A stretch of DNA of 64,000 nt from Pseudomonadota bacterium (GCA_027624955.1 JAQBTG010000010.1:32505-96504); one strand, 5' to 3'. Shown: positions 52,373-63,210, counted from the first letter of the stretch. Notes: generated by a model not told the origin, from the sequence alone. Numbers and translations: made by a program.

Positions 52373-52957
52373 ATGTTGCTCTTAATCGACAATTACGACA
52401 GCTTTACCTTCAACCTCGTCCACTATTTAGGCGAGTTGGGGGCGGAAGTGACTATTTATCGCAACGACGCGATCAGCGCCGACGAGGCGCTGGCGTTGAG
52501 GCCGGATGGCATCGTCTTGTCTCCCGGACCCCGCGATCCGAACCAAGCAGGAATTTGCCTTGAGCTGATCAAGAAGAGTGCCGGCAGCATTCCGTTATTG
52601 GGTGTTTGCCTTGGCCATCAGGCGATCGGACAAGCGTTCGGCGGTAAAGTTGTACGGGCAACCAGCCTGATGCATGGCAAGACGAGCGACATCTACCACG
52701 AAGAACATGGTCTGTTTCAGGGATTGCCAACGCCCTTCACCGCCACGCGCTATCATTCCTTGATGGTTGAGCGAAATACGCTGCCAGGGTGCCTTGAAGT
52801 TACCGCCCAAACCGACGACGGTGTGGTGATGGGGCTATCGCACCGCGACTACCCGGTGCATGGCGTCCAATTTCACCCGGAAAGCATTGCCTCAGATCAA
52901 GGGCATGAATTATTGAAAAATTTTCTCGATATCGTGACAGGCAGCGGCGCAGCGTGA
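52373..52957 (+). CDS. trpG: Anthranilate synthase component II (glutamine amidotransferase)
   Basis: A 194-residue glutaminase that feeds ammonia to TrpE. The start [23 protein letters not shown], the nucleophile in [17 protein letters not shown] and the His-Glu pair in [10 protein letters not shown] are typical. It has no good ribosome site at the usual spacing; a candidate -10 TATAAC at 52359-52364 lies only nine bases before the ATG, so the transcript may have almost no leader. The end overlaps trpD as GTGA. Confidence 0.97.
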   Translation: MLLLIDNYDSFTFNLVHYLGELGAEVTIYRNDAISADEALALRPDGIVLSPGPRDPNQAGICLELIKKSAGSIPLLGVCLGHQAIGQAFGGKVVRATSLMHGKTSDIYHEEHGLFQGLPTPFTATRYHSLMVERNTLPGCLEVTAQTDDGVVMGLSHRDYPVHGVQFHPESIASDQGHELLKNFLDIVTGSGAA

Positions 52958-53985
52958 ACGCGAGCATGGAAGATATTCGCGCGCTTATCGCCCACGTTGC
53001 CGCCGGAAATTCACTCAGTGTGGAACAGGCGGAGCGCGCCTTCGATATCATGATGACGGGCGAGGCAACGCCGGCGCAAATGGGCGGCTTGTTAATGGCG
53101 TTGCGCGTGCGCGGCGAAACCGTGGATGAGATCACCGGCGGCGCCAAGGCCATGCGCGCGCGCGCAGTGGCGATTGACGCACCTGAAGGCGCGATCGACA
53201 CCTGTGGCACTGGCGGTGATGCCAAAGGCACGTTCAATGTTTCCACGGGAGCCGCGATCGTTGCCGCCGCATGCGGCGTACCGGTCGCAAAACACGGCAA
53301 TCGCGCACTTTCATCCAAGTCCGGCTCGGCCGATGTTCTGACGTCGCTCGGCGTCAATATCGAGGCTGACATGTCGCTGGTGCAGGAATCGTTGTGGCAG
53401 GCGAATATCGGATTTCTGATGGCGCCACGGCATCATGGAGCGATGCGCCATGTGGCGCCGACGCGGGTCGAATTGGGAACCCGCACCATTTTCAATTTAT
53501 TGGGACCCCTGTCGAACCCGGCGGGCGCGAAGCGCCAACTCATCGGCGTGTTTGACGGAGTCTGGGCGGAGCCTATGGCCGAAGTGCTGCGCAATTTGGG
53601 CTCCGAGCGAGTGTGGGTCGTGCATGGTTCCGACGGCACCGATGAGCTCACCACCACCGGTCCCAGCGATGTCGTGGAATTGCGCGACGGGGAATTGCGG
53701 CGCTTTGAAGTGACGCCTGAAGAAGCCGGGCTGGCCCGCGTATCCCTAGACGCCATCAAAGGCGGCGACAGCGACGAAAATGCCCGGACCATGGTGGCGG
53801 TTCTGGATGGCGTATCCGGGCCAATCCGCGATATCGTGCTCCTCAATACGGCGGCCGCCTTAATCGTGGCCGGACGGGTGGAGACATTGCGCGACGGCAT
53901 CGCGGCGGCGGCTGAAACCGTCGATTCAGGCGCCGCACGTGCGACCCTGAATGAGCTGGTCGCGATTACTAACCGTGCGGCATGA
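52954..53985 (+). CDS. trpD: Anthranilate phosphoribosyltransferase
   Basis: A 343-residue enzyme joining anthranilate to PRPP, second step of tryptophan synthesis. The PRPP-binding motif [17 protein letters not shown], the [17 protein letters not shown] loop and the [17 protein letters not shown] segment are clear. The GTG at 52954 overlaps the trpG stop by four bases; the ATG at 52966 is an alternative. The stop overlaps the trpC ATG. Confidence 0.97.
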   Translation: MNASMEDIRALIAHVAAGNSLSVEQAERAFDIMMTGEATPAQMGGLLMALRVRGETVDEITGGAKAMRARAVAIDAPEGAIDTCGTGGDAKGTFNVSTGAAIVAAACGVPVAKHGNRALSSKSGSADVLTSLGVNIEADMSLVQESLWQANIGFLMAPRHHGAMRHVAPTRVELGTRTIFNLLGPLSNPAGAKRQLIGVFDGVWAEPMAEVLRNLGSERVWVVHGSDGTDELTTTGPSDVVELRDGELRRFEVTPEEAGLARVSLDAIKGGDSDENARTMVAVLDGVSGPIRDIVLLNTAAALIVAGRVETLRDGIAAAAETVDSGAARATLNELVAITNRAA

Positions 53986-54797
53986 GCGATATTCTCGCCC
54001 AAATATGCGCCGACAAGCGCGAGCATATAGCGCGCTGTAAACAGCAACAATCGCTCGGCGTGCTGGAGACCGCCGCCAAAGCCGCCGCTGCGCCGCGAGG
54101 GTTTGCCGCGGCACTGACCCGGGCGTCGAAGAATGGCGGATTGGCGCTTATCGCTGAGTTGAAGAAAGCCTCTCCCAGTAAGGGGCTTATCCGATCTGAC
54201 TTCGATCCGAAGACATTGGCTCGCGCGTACGAATCCGGTGACGCCTGCTGTCTTTCGGTGCTGACCGACAAACCCTATTTCGATGGCGAGGATATATTCC
54301 TCACCCAGGCTCGCGCCGCGGTGGTGATCCCGGTGTTGCGCAAGGATTTCATGTTGGACCCGTATCAGATTGTCGAAGCGCGGGCGCTTGGCTCCGACTG
54401 TATCCTGCTCATCATGGCGGCGCTTTCAAACAGCCAGGCGGCGGAATTGAAATCCACTGCGGAGACCTTAGGCATGGACGTGTTGGTGGAAGTCCATGAC
54501 GCCGCGGAACTGGCGCGCGCTGCTGAACTCGGCGCGGCACTGATCGGCATCAACAATCGAAATCTCAAAACTCTCGCAGTGGACCTCGCTACGACCGAAC
54601 AATTGTTGCCCGGCGTTCCCGCTGGATGCGACGTGGTGTGCGAAAGCGGCCTCAACTCTCATGCCGATTTGAAGCGCATGGCCAAACTTGGCGTGACACG
54701 CTTTTTGGTCGGCGAATCGCTAATGCGCCAGGCCGACGTGGCCTTAGCCACCAGACTCCTGCTCACCGGCGAGAGCGGCGTGGAAGGAAGGGTCTGA
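53982..54797 (+). CDS. trpC: Indole-3-glycerol phosphate synthase
   Basis: A 271-residue TIM-barrel enzyme closing the indole ring, fourth step of tryptophan synthesis. Typical motifs are [43 protein letters not shown] and [11 protein letters not shown], with substrate ligands in [12 protein letters not shown] and FLVGESLMR. It is monofunctional (no TrpF domain). The start overlaps trpD by ATGA and moaC follows two bases after the stop. Confidence 0.97.
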   Translation: MSDILAQICADKREHIARCKQQQSLGVLETAAKAAAAPRGFAAALTRASKNGGLALIAELKKASPSKGLIRSDFDPKTLARAYESGDACCLSVLTDKPYFDGEDIFLTQARAAVVIPVLRKDFMLDPYQIVEARALGSDCILLIMAALSNSQAAELKSTAETLGMDVLVEVHDAAELARAAELGAALIGINNRNLKTLAVDLATTEQLLPGVPAGCDVVCESGLNSHADLKRMAKLGVTRFLVGESLMRQADVALATRLLLTGESGVEGRV

Positions 54798-54799
54798 GC

Positions 54800-55276
54800 A
54801 TGTCCTCATTCACCCATTTCGACGATGACGGCCGCGCCCGCATGGTCGACGTCTCGGGGAAAGCAATCACTGAACGTAGTGCTACCGCCCAGGCCAGCGT
54901 TCTTATGCAACCTGAAACGCTGCAATTAATCCGCACCGGTGGCGTCAAGAAGGGCGATGTGCTTCAGGTTGGACGGCTCGCCGGAATCATGGCGGCCAAA
55001 CGCACATCTGATCTGATCCCGCTCTGCCATCCGCTTGGGCTGGACGCGGTTGAGGTGGACCTCGTTTGTGACAGCGAACGAAACGCCGTTGATATCTCTG
55101 CCACCTGCCGCGTTAAATCACGCACCGGTGTTGAAATGGAAGCGCTGACCGCCGCTTCCGTGGCGGCGCTGACGGTCTACGACATGTGCAAATCCGTCGA
55201 TCGCGGGATGCGCATTACGGACTTGCGGCTGACATACAAGGCCGGCGGCAAATCCGGCGACTTTGTCCAAGACTGA
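54800..55276 (+). CDS. moaC: Cyclic pyranopterin monophosphate synthase MoaC
   Basis: A 158-residue enzyme of molybdenum cofactor synthesis that forms cyclic pyranopterin monophosphate from the MoaA product. The motif [22 protein letters not shown], the [29 protein letters not shown] stretch and the end [14 protein letters not shown] are diagnostic. The start at 54800 gives the family N-terminus ([21 protein letters not shown]); the long frame upstream runs through trpC in another phase. It is followed by moeA, so the pair gives two cofactor steps together. Confidence 0.97.
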   Translation: MSSFTHFDDDGRARMVDVSGKAITERSATAQASVLMQPETLQLIRTGGVKKGDVLQVGRLAGIMAAKRTSDLIPLCHPLGLDAVEVDLVCDSERNAVDISATCRVKSRTGVEMEALTAASVAALTVYDMCKSVDRGMRITDLRLTYKAGGKSGDFVQD

Positions 55277-55304
55277 ACTTCCCTGGCATTAGGACGACGC
55301 CCGA

Positions 55305-56519
55305 ATGATATCCGTTGGCGAGGCCATTTCACGAATTACTGGTGCATTCGAGCCCTTGGCCGCCGAAACTGTATGGCTGGGCGAAGCGGTTGGCCGCGTT
55401 CTGGCGGAAGATGTAGTGGCGCGAACGACGCAGCCACCGTTCGATGTTTCGGCTATGGACGGGTACGCGGTGCGGAGTGAAGACGTGACGCATGCGCCCG
55501 TAACAATTAGGCAAATTGGCGACGTACCTGCCGGGCAACAGTTCGAAGGAACCGTCGGGCCGGGCGAGACGGTGCGCATTTTTACCGGCTCACGCATGCC
55601 AAACGGCGCTGACACGATCGTCATTCAGGAAAATACCGAGGCTGACGGACAGCAGATCACGGTTTTGAAAGCGGCACGCAAAGCGCAGTTTATCCGCCCT
55701 GCCGGCCTGGATTTTAGCGCCGGCGACATCGGCCTCAAGGCTGGGCAGCACCTGACACCTCGTGCCATCGGCTATGCCGCAGCCATGAATCATCCTTCGC
55801 TCGCAGTTCGGCGCAAGCCGCGCGTGGCGATCCTGGCGACCGGCGATGAAATCGTGATGCCTGGCGAGCCGATCGGGCCCAACCAGATCGTCAGCTCAAA
55901 CTCTCACGCGCTTGCAGCCGCCGTACGGAACTATGGCGGTGAGCCGCTCAGCCTCGGTATCGCCCCGGATGACCGGCAAGGACTGAAGGCGATGGCGGCC
56001 GGAGCAAGGGGCGCGGACATATTGGTGACTACGGGCGGCGCCTCGGTGGGCGATCATGATCTGGTGCAAAGCGTGTTGGGTGAGATCGGACTTGAACTAG
56101 ATTTTTGGAAGATTGCCATGCGCCCCGGCAAGCCCCTTATCTTTGGCTCGATCGGCGATACGCGCGTGCTGGGTTTGCCCGGAAATCCGGTTTCGGCGCT
56201 CGTCTGCGCGCTTATTTTTTTGCGCCCGGCGATGTTCCGCATGCTCGGCCTCGCAGCCCAGGCATCGCCAGAATGGCCGGTACGGATTGATCGCGATTTG
56301 GCGGCCAATGATGAACGGCAGGATTATTTGAGGGCGACATTGCAGACGACACCAGACGGCGAACTTTCTGTCTCGCCGTTTGATCGTCAGGACAGTTCGA
56401 TGATTTCTCTCTTGGCCCAATCAGAGGCGCTTATTGTGCGTCCACCATTCGACCCCGCCGTTGTGGCAGGCGATGTAGTCAAGGTCATCCCGTTTTCTTC
56501 GGATATTCCGCTAATATAG
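55305..56519 (+). CDS. moeA: Molybdopterin molybdenumtransferase MoeA
   Basis: A 404-residue enzyme that inserts molybdate into adenylylated molybdopterin. Visible are the N-terminal region FDVSAMDGYAV, the GTVGPGETVRIFTGSRMPNGADTIV core, the MoCF-biosynthesis domain with ATGDEIV...TTGGASVGDHD, and KIAMRPGKPLIFG. The C-terminal domain IV is short and ends VKVIPFSSDI. It is 28 bp after moaC and upstream of lexA, the usual alphaproteobacterial order. Confidence 0.97.
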   Translation: MISVGEAISRITGAFEPLAAETVWLGEAVGRVLAEDVVARTTQPPFDVSAMDGYAVRSEDVTHAPVTIRQIGDVPAGQQFEGTVGPGETVRIFTGSRMPNGADTIVIQENTEADGQQITVLKAARKAQFIRPAGLDFSAGDIGLKAGQHLTPRAIGYAAAMNHPSLAVRRKPRVAILATGDEIVMPGEPIGPNQIVSSNSHALAAAVRNYGGEPLSLGIAPDDRQGLKAMAAGARGADILVTTGGASVGDHDLVQSVLGEIGLELDFWKIAMRPGKPLIFGSIGDTRVLGLPGNPVSALVCALIFLRPAMFRMLGLAAQASPEWPVRIDRDLAANDERQDYLRATLQTTPDGELSVSPFDRQDSSMISLLAQSEALIVRPPFDPAVVAGDVVKVIPFSSDIPLI

Positions 56520-56557
56520 AAATCACCGCCTCGGGCCAGAAACTCTCCGATAATTTC

Positions 56558-56586
56558 TTGACAGCCAAAAAGAACCAAACTAGAAC
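56558..56586 (+). promoter_or_regulatory. lexA promoter with LexA (SOS) box
   Basis: A full -35 TTGACA (56558-56563) is followed 17 bp later by -10 TAGAAC (56581-56586). A direct repeat GAAC-CAAACTA-GAAC (56572-56586) overlaps the spacer and -10. GAAC-N7-GAAC is the established LexA binding site of many alphaproteobacteria, so LexA should repress its own gene here. The start codon is 45 bp downstream. Confidence 0.87.
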
Positions 56587-56630
56587 ATAACTCATCGTTT
56601 CTATTTTGTTCATTTTGTGGAGGGCCGGGC

Positions 56631-57332
56631 GTGCTGACCAAAAAACAGCTTGAACTACTGCTCTTCATCGATGAACACTTGAAAAATCACGGTACGGCTC
56701 CGTCATTCGAAGAGATGAAAATGGCGGTAAATCTCAAGTCAAAATCTGGAATTCATCGGCTTGTTACGGCGCTAGAGGAACGTGGTTTCCTGCGCCGTCT
56801 GCCGCACCGTGCGCGGGCCTTGGAAATTACCAAGCTGCCGTCGTCGCATCGCGCCGAAGTCGCCGAACCGGTGGGTAGAGGCTTCCATCCCAGCGTCATC
56901 GAAGGCGACTTCAGCCAAAACCGGAACAATCGCGCAATCGAATCCTCAGAGAGTGTGTTGTTGCCTCTTTATGGGCGTATCGCTGCGGGCATGCCGATCG
57001 AAGCGCTGCGCGATGAATCAAATACGATCAGCATCCCTGCCAGCATGTTGGGCAAAGGGGACCATTACGCGCTTGAAATCGACGGCGATTCCATGATTGA
57101 GGCCGGCATTCTCGATGGCGATACGGCCGTCATCGAACGCTGCGAAAGCGCAGAAAATGGGACCATTGTGGTTGCCCTCGTGGATGAGTCAGAGGTCACG
57201 CTGAAGCGCCTCAGGCGCAAGGGCGAGTCCATTGCGCTTGAACCGGCAAACATGTCCTACGAGACGAGGATATTTGGCCCCGGGCGCGTGCGTGTGCAGG
57301 GCCGGCTAGCCGGAATCATACGTAGTTACTGA
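56631..57332 (+). CDS. lexA: SOS repressor LexA
   Basis: A 233-residue transcriptional repressor of the SOS response that cleaves itself when RecA filaments form. The N-terminal winged HTH includes [19 protein letters not shown] and [20 protein letters not shown]. The cleavage site is A119-G120 in [10 protein letters not shown] and the Ser-Lys dyad is S154 (GDSMIEAG) and K192 (VTLKRL). The start is GTG at 56631 with GGAGG eight bases upstream. The linker is longer than in E. coli, as usual in alphaproteobacteria. Confidence 0.97.
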   Translation: MLTKKQLELLLFIDEHLKNHGTAPSFEEMKMAVNLKSKSGIHRLVTALEERGFLRRLPHRARALEITKLPSSHRAEVAEPVGRGFHPSVIEGDFSQNRNNRAIESSESVLLPLYGRIAAGMPIEALRDESNTISIPASMLGKGDHYALEIDGDSMIEAGILDGDTAVIERCESAENGTIVVALVDESEVTLKRLRRKGESIALEPANMSYETRIFGPGRVRVQGRLAGIIRSY

Positions 57333-57354
57333 GACTGCTGCCCGGCCGATTGTT

Positions 57355-59523
57355 TTAATTTTTCTCAGTTTGCCGGCGCCGCACCCACGGCCTGTCGCCC
57401 CGCGCCTCGGCGACCGTGCGAACGCGGGCGCCCCCAACTTCCAACCAGATTGCATGGGCACCGTGCCGCCACAGATCAAAACGGTCAATCACAGTATGCG
57501 GCGCAGCGCAGAGTATTCTTACCGGAACCAAGCTGATCACCAGGTTTGCCTCAGCACAATCTTCTGGTAGCGCGCGTGCGTCACGGACGAAGGCGATCTT
57601 CTGTCCGGCAATTTCCTGTAAACATCCGAGGGAATCGCAGCGCAACCCTTCCGGAGCTGGGGCGCCTTCGCGCCAAGGCCACTCCGATGATTTTTCTTGG
57701 CCCGCCCGGCGCAACCAAATATCGCCAGCAAATTGCGCCCGGCGCAGCGATGAAAGCCAAATCTCACCGCTTTCGTCCCGTGTCGCGATCAACCGGCCAT
57801 CGCCGTCGATCAAAATATCGGGCGAGCGGTGAGTCAGCATGAGGACAAGGCCGGGTATGACAAGTAGGAACCCGGCCAAGCGCCACGGCCGCCGCCAAAT
57901 ACAAAGCCAAACACCGCCCAGCACGATCAAGGCGAGCGCCAGCGGTGGCATGGCACCGGCGTGAATGACCGATCCCGGCATGCCGGCGACACTCCCGGCA
58001 ATCCAATCCATCGCTTGCAATCCCAAGCCCATGGGCTCAAGCGCTAATTTTTCGAGACCGAACGGCATCAGAAGCAACGCCAACAGACCCCAGGGCATCA
58101 CCCATAGCCCGGTCAGTGGCACTGCAGCAAGGTTGGCCAACAAACCATATTCGGCGAAGCGGTTAAAATGGTAAATCGCGAACGGCGCGGTCGCGCCGCC
58201 GGCGACAATAGAGGTTACAGCGATGCCGAGGAGATAAAGCAGCGGTCGAAGTTTCAGGCTCGCGCCTGAAGCGAGACTAGCCAGTGGCCGGCGCAAAAAT
58301 TCATAGGCAGCGACCAGTGTGGCTGCTGCCGCGAATGACATTTGGAAACTCGGCCCCATCAAACTCTCCGGTCTGAAGAGAAGCAGAATGAAGGCGGCAA
58401 GAGCGATCAAGCGCATCGACAGCGACGTGCGGTCCAGAATTATCGCGAGCAGTACGAGACTGGTCATCATGAAAGCGCGTTGGGTCGGTATGCTGGCGCC
58501 GGAAAGAAGCAAATAGCACAGTGAGCCAAGCAGAGCCGTCAGCGCAGCCCACTTTTTTATCGGATAGCGCAAGGCCAATGGCTCGATTGCCGCCAGACCT
58601 ATTCGAACGACAACAAATATGATGCCCGCGACCAACCCGATATGTAGTCCGGAAATCGCCAAAAGATGCGCGAGCCCCGAAGCTCGCATGTTGTCCAATG
58701 TAGATTTTGGAATTGCGCTCCGGTCGCCGGTCAACAGCGCCGTTGCTAGCCCACCGCCGCGATCTTCCAAAACGGCGACGATGCGGGACGATATCCGATA
58801 CCGCAAACCGCGCAGCCAAACGGATACGCCGCGGTGCGGTGGCTGACTCGCATCATCGAGAAGTTCCGCCGCGCCGTAGGAAAACCCGACTGCGCCAACT
58901 CCTTGAAACCAAGATTGCCGGCCAAAATCCCAGGCACCGGGAGCAACTGGCTCGGGCGGTGGCTGTAGCGACGCGGTGAGGCGAACATAATCACCGGGCG
59001 TAGGGCGCGACGATGCGCCGTCTTTATTGCCGAGGGATGGAACATGAACGGTAATGCGGGCGCGCAACGGTGTTTCAACAGCCGGAACGTCTCGTATCGT
59101 CAAATTGTCTAGAACATAACGTTGTTGACCGTCGCCGATTCCGGCATCAATTAAGCGACCATGCACTTCAACCGGGCCAATTTTCTCTTTCAAGATCGGC
59201 GCAGCGACGATCATTGTTCTGACCTGACCGGCCGCTAAGCCACAACCCGCTATGGCGAGTCCAAGGAAAAACAAAGCCAGCCAGGTGCGTTGCCGAGAGC
59301 AGAAAGCGAGGCCGAAGAAAATGGCAGCCCATGCCGGCCCGGCCCAAAGAGGCGGCTCGATAGGGAGCAAAAAATACCCGGCAACGCCGAAGGCTAAAGC
59401 GACGGGCGCCCACAGTAACCAGCGTTCACGCTCGGAATACAAAAGCGCAGCGGCTAATCGCTCCTTCGTCCGGCCGAGCGCATGGCTCAGAGAATCCAGA
59501 CCGCTAGCCACCGCGAGACGCAT
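57355..59523 (-). CDS. comEC: ComEC/Rec2-family competence membrane protein
   Basis: A 722-residue multi-pass inner-membrane protein thought to form the DNA uptake channel in transformation. An N-terminal DUF4131-like region with several helices is followed by the competence domain (ATALLTGDRSAIPKSTLDNMRASGLAHLLAISGLHIGLVAG). The extended metallo-beta-lactamase domain of Bacillus ComEC is absent and the C-terminus is a short soluble domain, the common alphaproteobacterial form. It converges on lexA with a 22-bp gap. No other competence genes are visible. Confidence 0.93.
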   Translation of the reverse strand: MRLAVASGLDSLSHALGRTKERLAAALLYSERERWLLWAPVALAFGVAGYFLLPIEPPLWAGPAWAAIFFGLAFCSRQRTWLALFFLGLAIAGCGLAAGQVRTMIVAAPILKEKIGPVEVHGRLIDAGIGDGQQRYVLDNLTIRDVPAVETPLRARITVHVPSLGNKDGASSRPTPGDYVRLTASLQPPPEPVAPGAWDFGRQSWFQGVGAVGFSYGAAELLDDASQPPHRGVSVWLRGLRYRISSRIVAVLEDRGGGLATALLTGDRSAIPKSTLDNMRASGLAHLLAISGLHIGLVAGIIFVVVRIGLAAIEPLALRYPIKKWAALTALLGSLCYLLLSGASIPTQRAFMMTSLVLLAIILDRTSLSMRLIALAAFILLLFRPESLMGPSFQMSFAAAATLVAAYEFLRRPLASLASGASLKLRPLLYLLGIAVTSIVAGGATAPFAIYHFNRFAEYGLLANLAAVPLTGLWVMPWGLLALLLMPFGLEKLALEPMGLGLQAMDWIAGSVAGMPGSVIHAGAMPPLALALIVLGGVWLCIWRRPWRLAGFLLVIPGLVLMLTHRSPDILIDGDGRLIATRDESGEIWLSSLRRAQFAGDIWLRRAGQEKSSEWPWREGAPAPEGLRCDSLGCLQEIAGQKIAFVRDARALPEDCAEANLVISLVPVRILCAAPHTVIDRFDLWRHGAHAIWLEVGGARVRTVAEARGDRPWVRRRQTEKN

Positions 59524-59669
59524 GAAGCACCCCCGTTTTATTGCTGTATCAACTCGTTGCGCCCGGCCACAAATAGCGGGCAGTAATTTCCCTATCCCGG
59601 ACGGAATATGCTACATGCCGGACGCGCGAAGCATCACAACAGTAGCCTTTGAATGGTGGCCAAGAAAGC

Positions 59670-61079
59670 ATGACCGTCGTTACAAGATTCGCTCCGTCGC
59701 CAACTGGATTTCTTCATGTCGGCGGCGCCAGAACTGCGTTGTTCAATTGGCTCTATGCGCGCCATACCAACGGCAAGTTTCTGCTTCGTATCGAAGACAC
59801 AGATCGCGTTCGCTCGACCGAAGACGCCGTTCAGGCCATTTTCGATGGCCTTGACTGGCTGGGCCTAGCGCATGACGACAAAGTGGTATTCCAATCCACA
59901 GGCGCCGGGCGGCACGCGGAGCTTGCACATCAGTTAATTAAGACTGGAAATGCATATCGCTGCTGGTGCACGCCGGAAGAATTAACCGAAATGCGCGAGC
60001 AGGCGCGCGCGGAAGGCCGGCGCATGCTTTACGACCGGCGCTGGCGCGACCGCGACCCCGCCGAGGCGCCAGCGGGCATCGCGCCGGTTATCCGTTTCAG
60101 GGCGCCGACCGAAGGTGAAACGGTTATCGAAGATTTGGTGCAGGGCGCCGTGCGCGTCGCCAATGCACAGCTCGATGACATGATCCTTCTGCGCTCAGAC
60201 GACACGCCGACCTATATGCTTTCCGTCGTCGCAGATGATCACGACATGGGCGTGACCCACGCTATACGTGGCGACGATCATCTGACAAATGCCGCGCGCC
60301 AAACACAGCTCTTTTTCGCGCTTGGCTGGCAACCGCCTCAATATGCGCACATACCCCTCATTCACGGTGCCGATGGTGCCAAGCTATCGAAGCGCCACGG
60401 CGCGCTTGCGGTCGCTGCCTATGCCGAAATGGGCGTTCTTGCCGAAGCCATGTGCAACTACCTTCTGCGCTTAGGATGGAGTCATGGCGATGACGAAATA
60501 ATCTCGCGCGAGCAGGCTATGGAGTGGTTTGAGCTGGCGTCAATCGGCCGTTCGCCGGCGCGCTTCGACATGGAGAGGTTGAACAGTCTCAACGGCCATT
60601 ACATCCGCCAAGCGGATGACAGCAGGCTGCTTTCTCTGCTCGAGCCGCGCATAGCGGATTTGCTTGAAAAGGCGCCGGATCCGGCTCTGCTCCTGCGTCT
60701 CGAATCCTTGTTGCCGAGCCTCAAGACAAGGGCAAACAATCTCGTTGAAATAGCTGAAAACGCACTGTTTTTGTTTGTTCAGCGCCCTTTGTCTTTTAAT
60801 CAAAAAGCTGCAAAAATCATCACGCCGGCCACACGAATAATGGTGGCGGAATTGTTGACCGAATTGGAAGCGCTGGACGAATGGAGCACGGAATCTCTGG
60901 AATCAGCGGTGCGCGGCTTTATTGACAGCCATTCATTGAAAATGGGTGATGTGGCACAGCCATTACGAGCAGGATTGACCGGGAAAACGGTATCTCCCGG
61001 CATTTTCGATGTAATGATATCTCTTGGGCGAGAGGAATCTCTCGGGCGGTTGAGTGACGTTGCCGCGCAAGCGCCCTAG
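59670..61079 (+). CDS. gltX: Glutamyl-tRNA synthetase
   Basis: A 469-residue class I aminoacyl-tRNA synthetase charging tRNA-Glu. The HIGH-type signature is [22 protein letters not shown] and the KMSKS-type motif is [17 protein letters not shown] matches the zinc-like region. The ATG at 59670 begins the family N-terminus [13 protein letters not shown]; the TTG at 59649 is a weaker alternative. Many alphaproteobacteria have two GltX paralogues and the other may charge tRNA-Gln; this cannot be decided from one copy. Confidence 0.97.
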   Translation: MTVVTRFAPSPTGFLHVGGARTALFNWLYARHTNGKFLLRIEDTDRVRSTEDAVQAIFDGLDWLGLAHDDKVVFQSTGAGRHAELAHQLIKTGNAYRCWCTPEELTEMREQARAEGRRMLYDRRWRDRDPAEAPAGIAPVIRFRAPTEGETVIEDLVQGAVRVANAQLDDMILLRSDDTPTYMLSVVADDHDMGVTHAIRGDDHLTNAARQTQLFFALGWQPPQYAHIPLIHGADGAKLSKRHGALAVAAYAEMGVLAEAMCNYLLRLGWSHGDDEIISREQAMEWFELASIGRSPARFDMERLNSLNGHYIRQADDSRLLSLLEPRIADLLEKAPDPALLLRLESLLPSLKTRANNLVEIAENALFLFVQRPLSFNQKAAKIITPATRIMVAELLTELEALDEWSTESLESAVRGFIDSHSLKMGDVAQPLRAGLTGKTVSPGIFDVMISLGREESLGRLSDVAAQAP

Positions 61080-61092
61080 CCGGCCTTTAGAA

Positions 61093-61121
61093 TTGATAAA
61101 TACTGCCTTCAGGCCTATGAT
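61093..61121 (+). promoter_or_regulatory. Candidate promoter of gltA
   Basis: TTGATA (61093-61098) and TATGAT (61116-61121) lie exactly 17 bp apart in the 124-bp gap between gltX and gltA. Both hexamers match sigma-70 consensus at 5 of 6 positions. The predicted leader is about 75 bases. Confidence 0.65.
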
Positions 61122-61203
61122 TGTGGGCCTGGGCCAAGTGGGTCTTCGCACGCCGAATTCGCCCGAGAACGCTTGCTGTCCATATCTACGATAAGGAATA
61201 TTT

Positions 61204-62526
61204 ATGACCGCCGATGCGCAGAAAGGTTTGTCCTCCGACAACGCAACCTTCTCTTTGACAGACAACGCGACCGGTCAAACCATCGAGCTTCCCGTTATTA
61301 CAGGAAGTTTGGGACCGAAAGTGATCGATGTCCGCAACCTATACAGCGGAACCGGCAAATTCACTTACGACCCGGGCTTTACCTCTACTGGTTCGTGCGA
61401 ATCCAAGATTACCTATATCGACGGCGACGAGGGAACGCTTCTCCATCGCGGCTATGCCATCGACGATCTTGCCGAGAACAGCGATTTTCTCGAAGTCGCA
61501 TATCTACTGCTTTATGGTGAGCTTCCGAATGCTCATCAGAAACAGAGTTTCGACGACACCATTACCCAGCACACAATGGTGCATGAACAGATTAATTACC
61601 TGTTTCGGGGTTTCCGACGTGATTCCCACCCGATGGCCGTGATGATCGGCGTCGTCGGCGCCTTGGCGGCGTTTTATCACGATACCACCGATATTGAGGA
61701 CCCGCGCCAACGGATGATTGCGTCACACCGCCTCATCGCGAAGATGCCGACGATCGCGGCGATGGCCCATAAATATGCCATCGGCCAGCCTTTCGTGTAT
61801 CCGCGCAACGATCTGAATTATTCCGAAAATTTTCTCCATATGCTGTTTGCGGTGCCGTGCCAGGATTATGAAATCAACCCGGTATTGGCGAAGGCGATGG
61901 ATCGGATATTGATCCTGCATGCGGATCACGAACAGAATGCCTCGACCTCGACGGTCCGCCTCGCCGGATCGTCGGGCGCCAATCCTTATGCTTGCATCGC
62001 CGCCGGAATTGCGACCCTGTGGGGCCCGGCACATGGCGGCGCCAATGAAGCCGTCGTCCATATGCTTGACGAAATCGGCACCGTGGATCGTATCCCCGAA
62101 TTCGTTGCCAAAGCCAAGGACAAGGAAGACTCCTTCCGCCTGATGGGTTTCGGTCATCGGGTTTACAAAAATTATGATCCGCGCGCGAAAGTGCTGCACA
62201 AAACCTGCCATGAGGTGCTGGACGATTTAGGCCTGGACAATGAAATGCTTAACATCGCACGGGAAATGGAGCGGATCGCGCTGGAAGATGAGTATTTCAT
62301 CGAGCGCAAGTTATATCCCAATGTGGATTTCTATTCCGGCATCATCCTACAGGCTCTTGGCATTCCGTCTCACCTGTTCACGGTGATTTTCGCCTTGGCG
62401 CGCACCGTGGGGTGGATCGCGCAATGGAACGAGATGATTGAAGATCCACATCAAAAAATTGGCCGGCCGCGCCAGCTTTATACCGGCGAAAAACAGCGTG
62501 GCTACATCGCCGTCGATCAGCGGTGA
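61204..62526 (+). CDS. gltA: Citrate synthase
   Basis: A 440-residue type II (hexameric, NADH-sensitive class) citrate synthase that joins acetyl-CoA and oxaloacetate, using the acetyl-CoA made by the pyruvate dehydrogenase encoded in this window. Catalytic histidines are in [16 protein letters not shown] and [14 protein letters not shown] and the catalytic Asp in [15 protein letters not shown] precedes the ATG. Its own promoter is likely. Confidence 0.98.
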   Translation: MTADAQKGLSSDNATFSLTDNATGQTIELPVITGSLGPKVIDVRNLYSGTGKFTYDPGFTSTGSCESKITYIDGDEGTLLHRGYAIDDLAENSDFLEVAYLLLYGELPNAHQKQSFDDTITQHTMVHEQINYLFRGFRRDSHPMAVMIGVVGALAAFYHDTTDIEDPRQRMIASHRLIAKMPTIAAMAHKYAIGQPFVYPRNDLNYSENFLHMLFAVPCQDYEINPVLAKAMDRILILHADHEQNASTSTVRLAGSSGANPYACIAAGIATLWGPAHGGANEAVVHMLDEIGTVDRIPEFVAKAKDKEDSFRLMGFGHRVYKNYDPRAKVLHKTCHEVLDDLGLDNEMLNIAREMERIALEDEYFIERKLYPNVDFYSGIILQALGIPSHLFTVIFALARTVGWIAQWNEMIEDPHQKIGRPRQLYTGEKQRGYIAVDQR

Positions 62527-62756
62527 ATAACATGCTTGAGCGTGCGCCGGGAGACCGGCATCGTAGACCCGCTGGGTCAGGCGGATTTCGCGGACGGCAA
62601 AGCAAGGCAATTGAATCAGGTCCGACGCGCTATCCCAGGGACGCCTGGCCGGCAAACGACAATAAGCCGCCGGCATGGCGCGGCGCGCGCGGATGGGCAC
62701 TTTTGGGCATGGGAATCGGCAGCTTTGCCTTTGTAGCCGTTACGCTGTTGCTTTAG
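62523..62756 (+). CDS. Small putative membrane protein overlapping gltA
   Basis: A 77-residue protein starting at GTG 62523, overlapping the gltA stop by four bases (an ATG lies at 62532). The first 55 residues are polar and basic with [10 protein letters not shown], a phrase seen in small alphaproteobacterial proteins. The last 20 ([20 protein letters not shown]) form one membrane helix. Function unknown. The start-stop overlap argues for a real gene, but it could be a chance frame. Confidence 0.55.
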   Translation: MNNMLERAPGDRHRRPAGSGGFRGRQSKAIESGPTRYPRDAWPANDNKPPAWRGARGWALLGMGIGSFAFVAVTLLL

Positions 62757-62783
62757 CCAGAATAGGTGCTCATCGCGGCGCCT

Positions 62784-63191
62784 TTATTTTTTCTCGATCA
62801 GCTCAATTTTGTAGCCGTCCGGATCATCAACAAACGCGATGACTGTAGTGCCGTGCATCATCGGCCCCGGCGGCCGAGGAATGTTAGCGCCCGCGGCTTC
62901 GAGCTTCTCGCAGGTACCGTAAATGTCAGGCACGCCAATGGCGACATGGCCAAATCCGTTGCCGAGATCATAAGCCCGTTCCTGGTCCCAATTATAGGTC
63001 AATTCGATTACGGCGCTTGAACTTGCGTCGCCATAGCCGACGAAGGCCAACGTGAATTTTCCACCTGGATAGTCGTTTCGGCTGAGCAGCTTCATGCCAA
63101 GCAATCCGGTATAAAATTCGACCGACTTGTCGAGATCCTTCACCCGGATCATGGTGTGAAGTATTTGGGCTGCGGAACCAGTCTCACTCAT
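62784..63191 (-). CDS. gloA: Lactoylglutathione lyase (glyoxalase I)
   Basis: A 135-residue metalloenzyme that converts the methylglyoxal-glutathione adduct to S-lactoylglutathione. The four metal ligands of GloA are present: H12 (ILHTMIRV), E63 (VIELTYNW), H82 (GHVAIGVPD) and E130 (YKIELIEKK). The ATG at 63191 gives the family N-terminus; the frame further upstream belongs to lpxB in another phase. It lies 19 bp after lpxB on the same strand. Confidence 0.95.
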   Translation of the reverse strand: MSETGSAAQILHTMIRVKDLDKSVEFYTGLLGMKLLSRNDYPGGKFTLAFVGYGDASSSAVIELTYNWDQERAYDLGNGFGHVAIGVPDIYGTCEKLEAAGANIPRPPGPMMHGTTVIAFVDDPDGYKIELIEKK

Positions 63192-63210
63192 TTTTATTTC
63201 TCCATTTTCG

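Noticed and set aside
54626..54799. Long N-terminal extension of moaC
   Set aside because: These codons are the trpC gene read in another phase; the MoaC family starts at the ATG at 54800.
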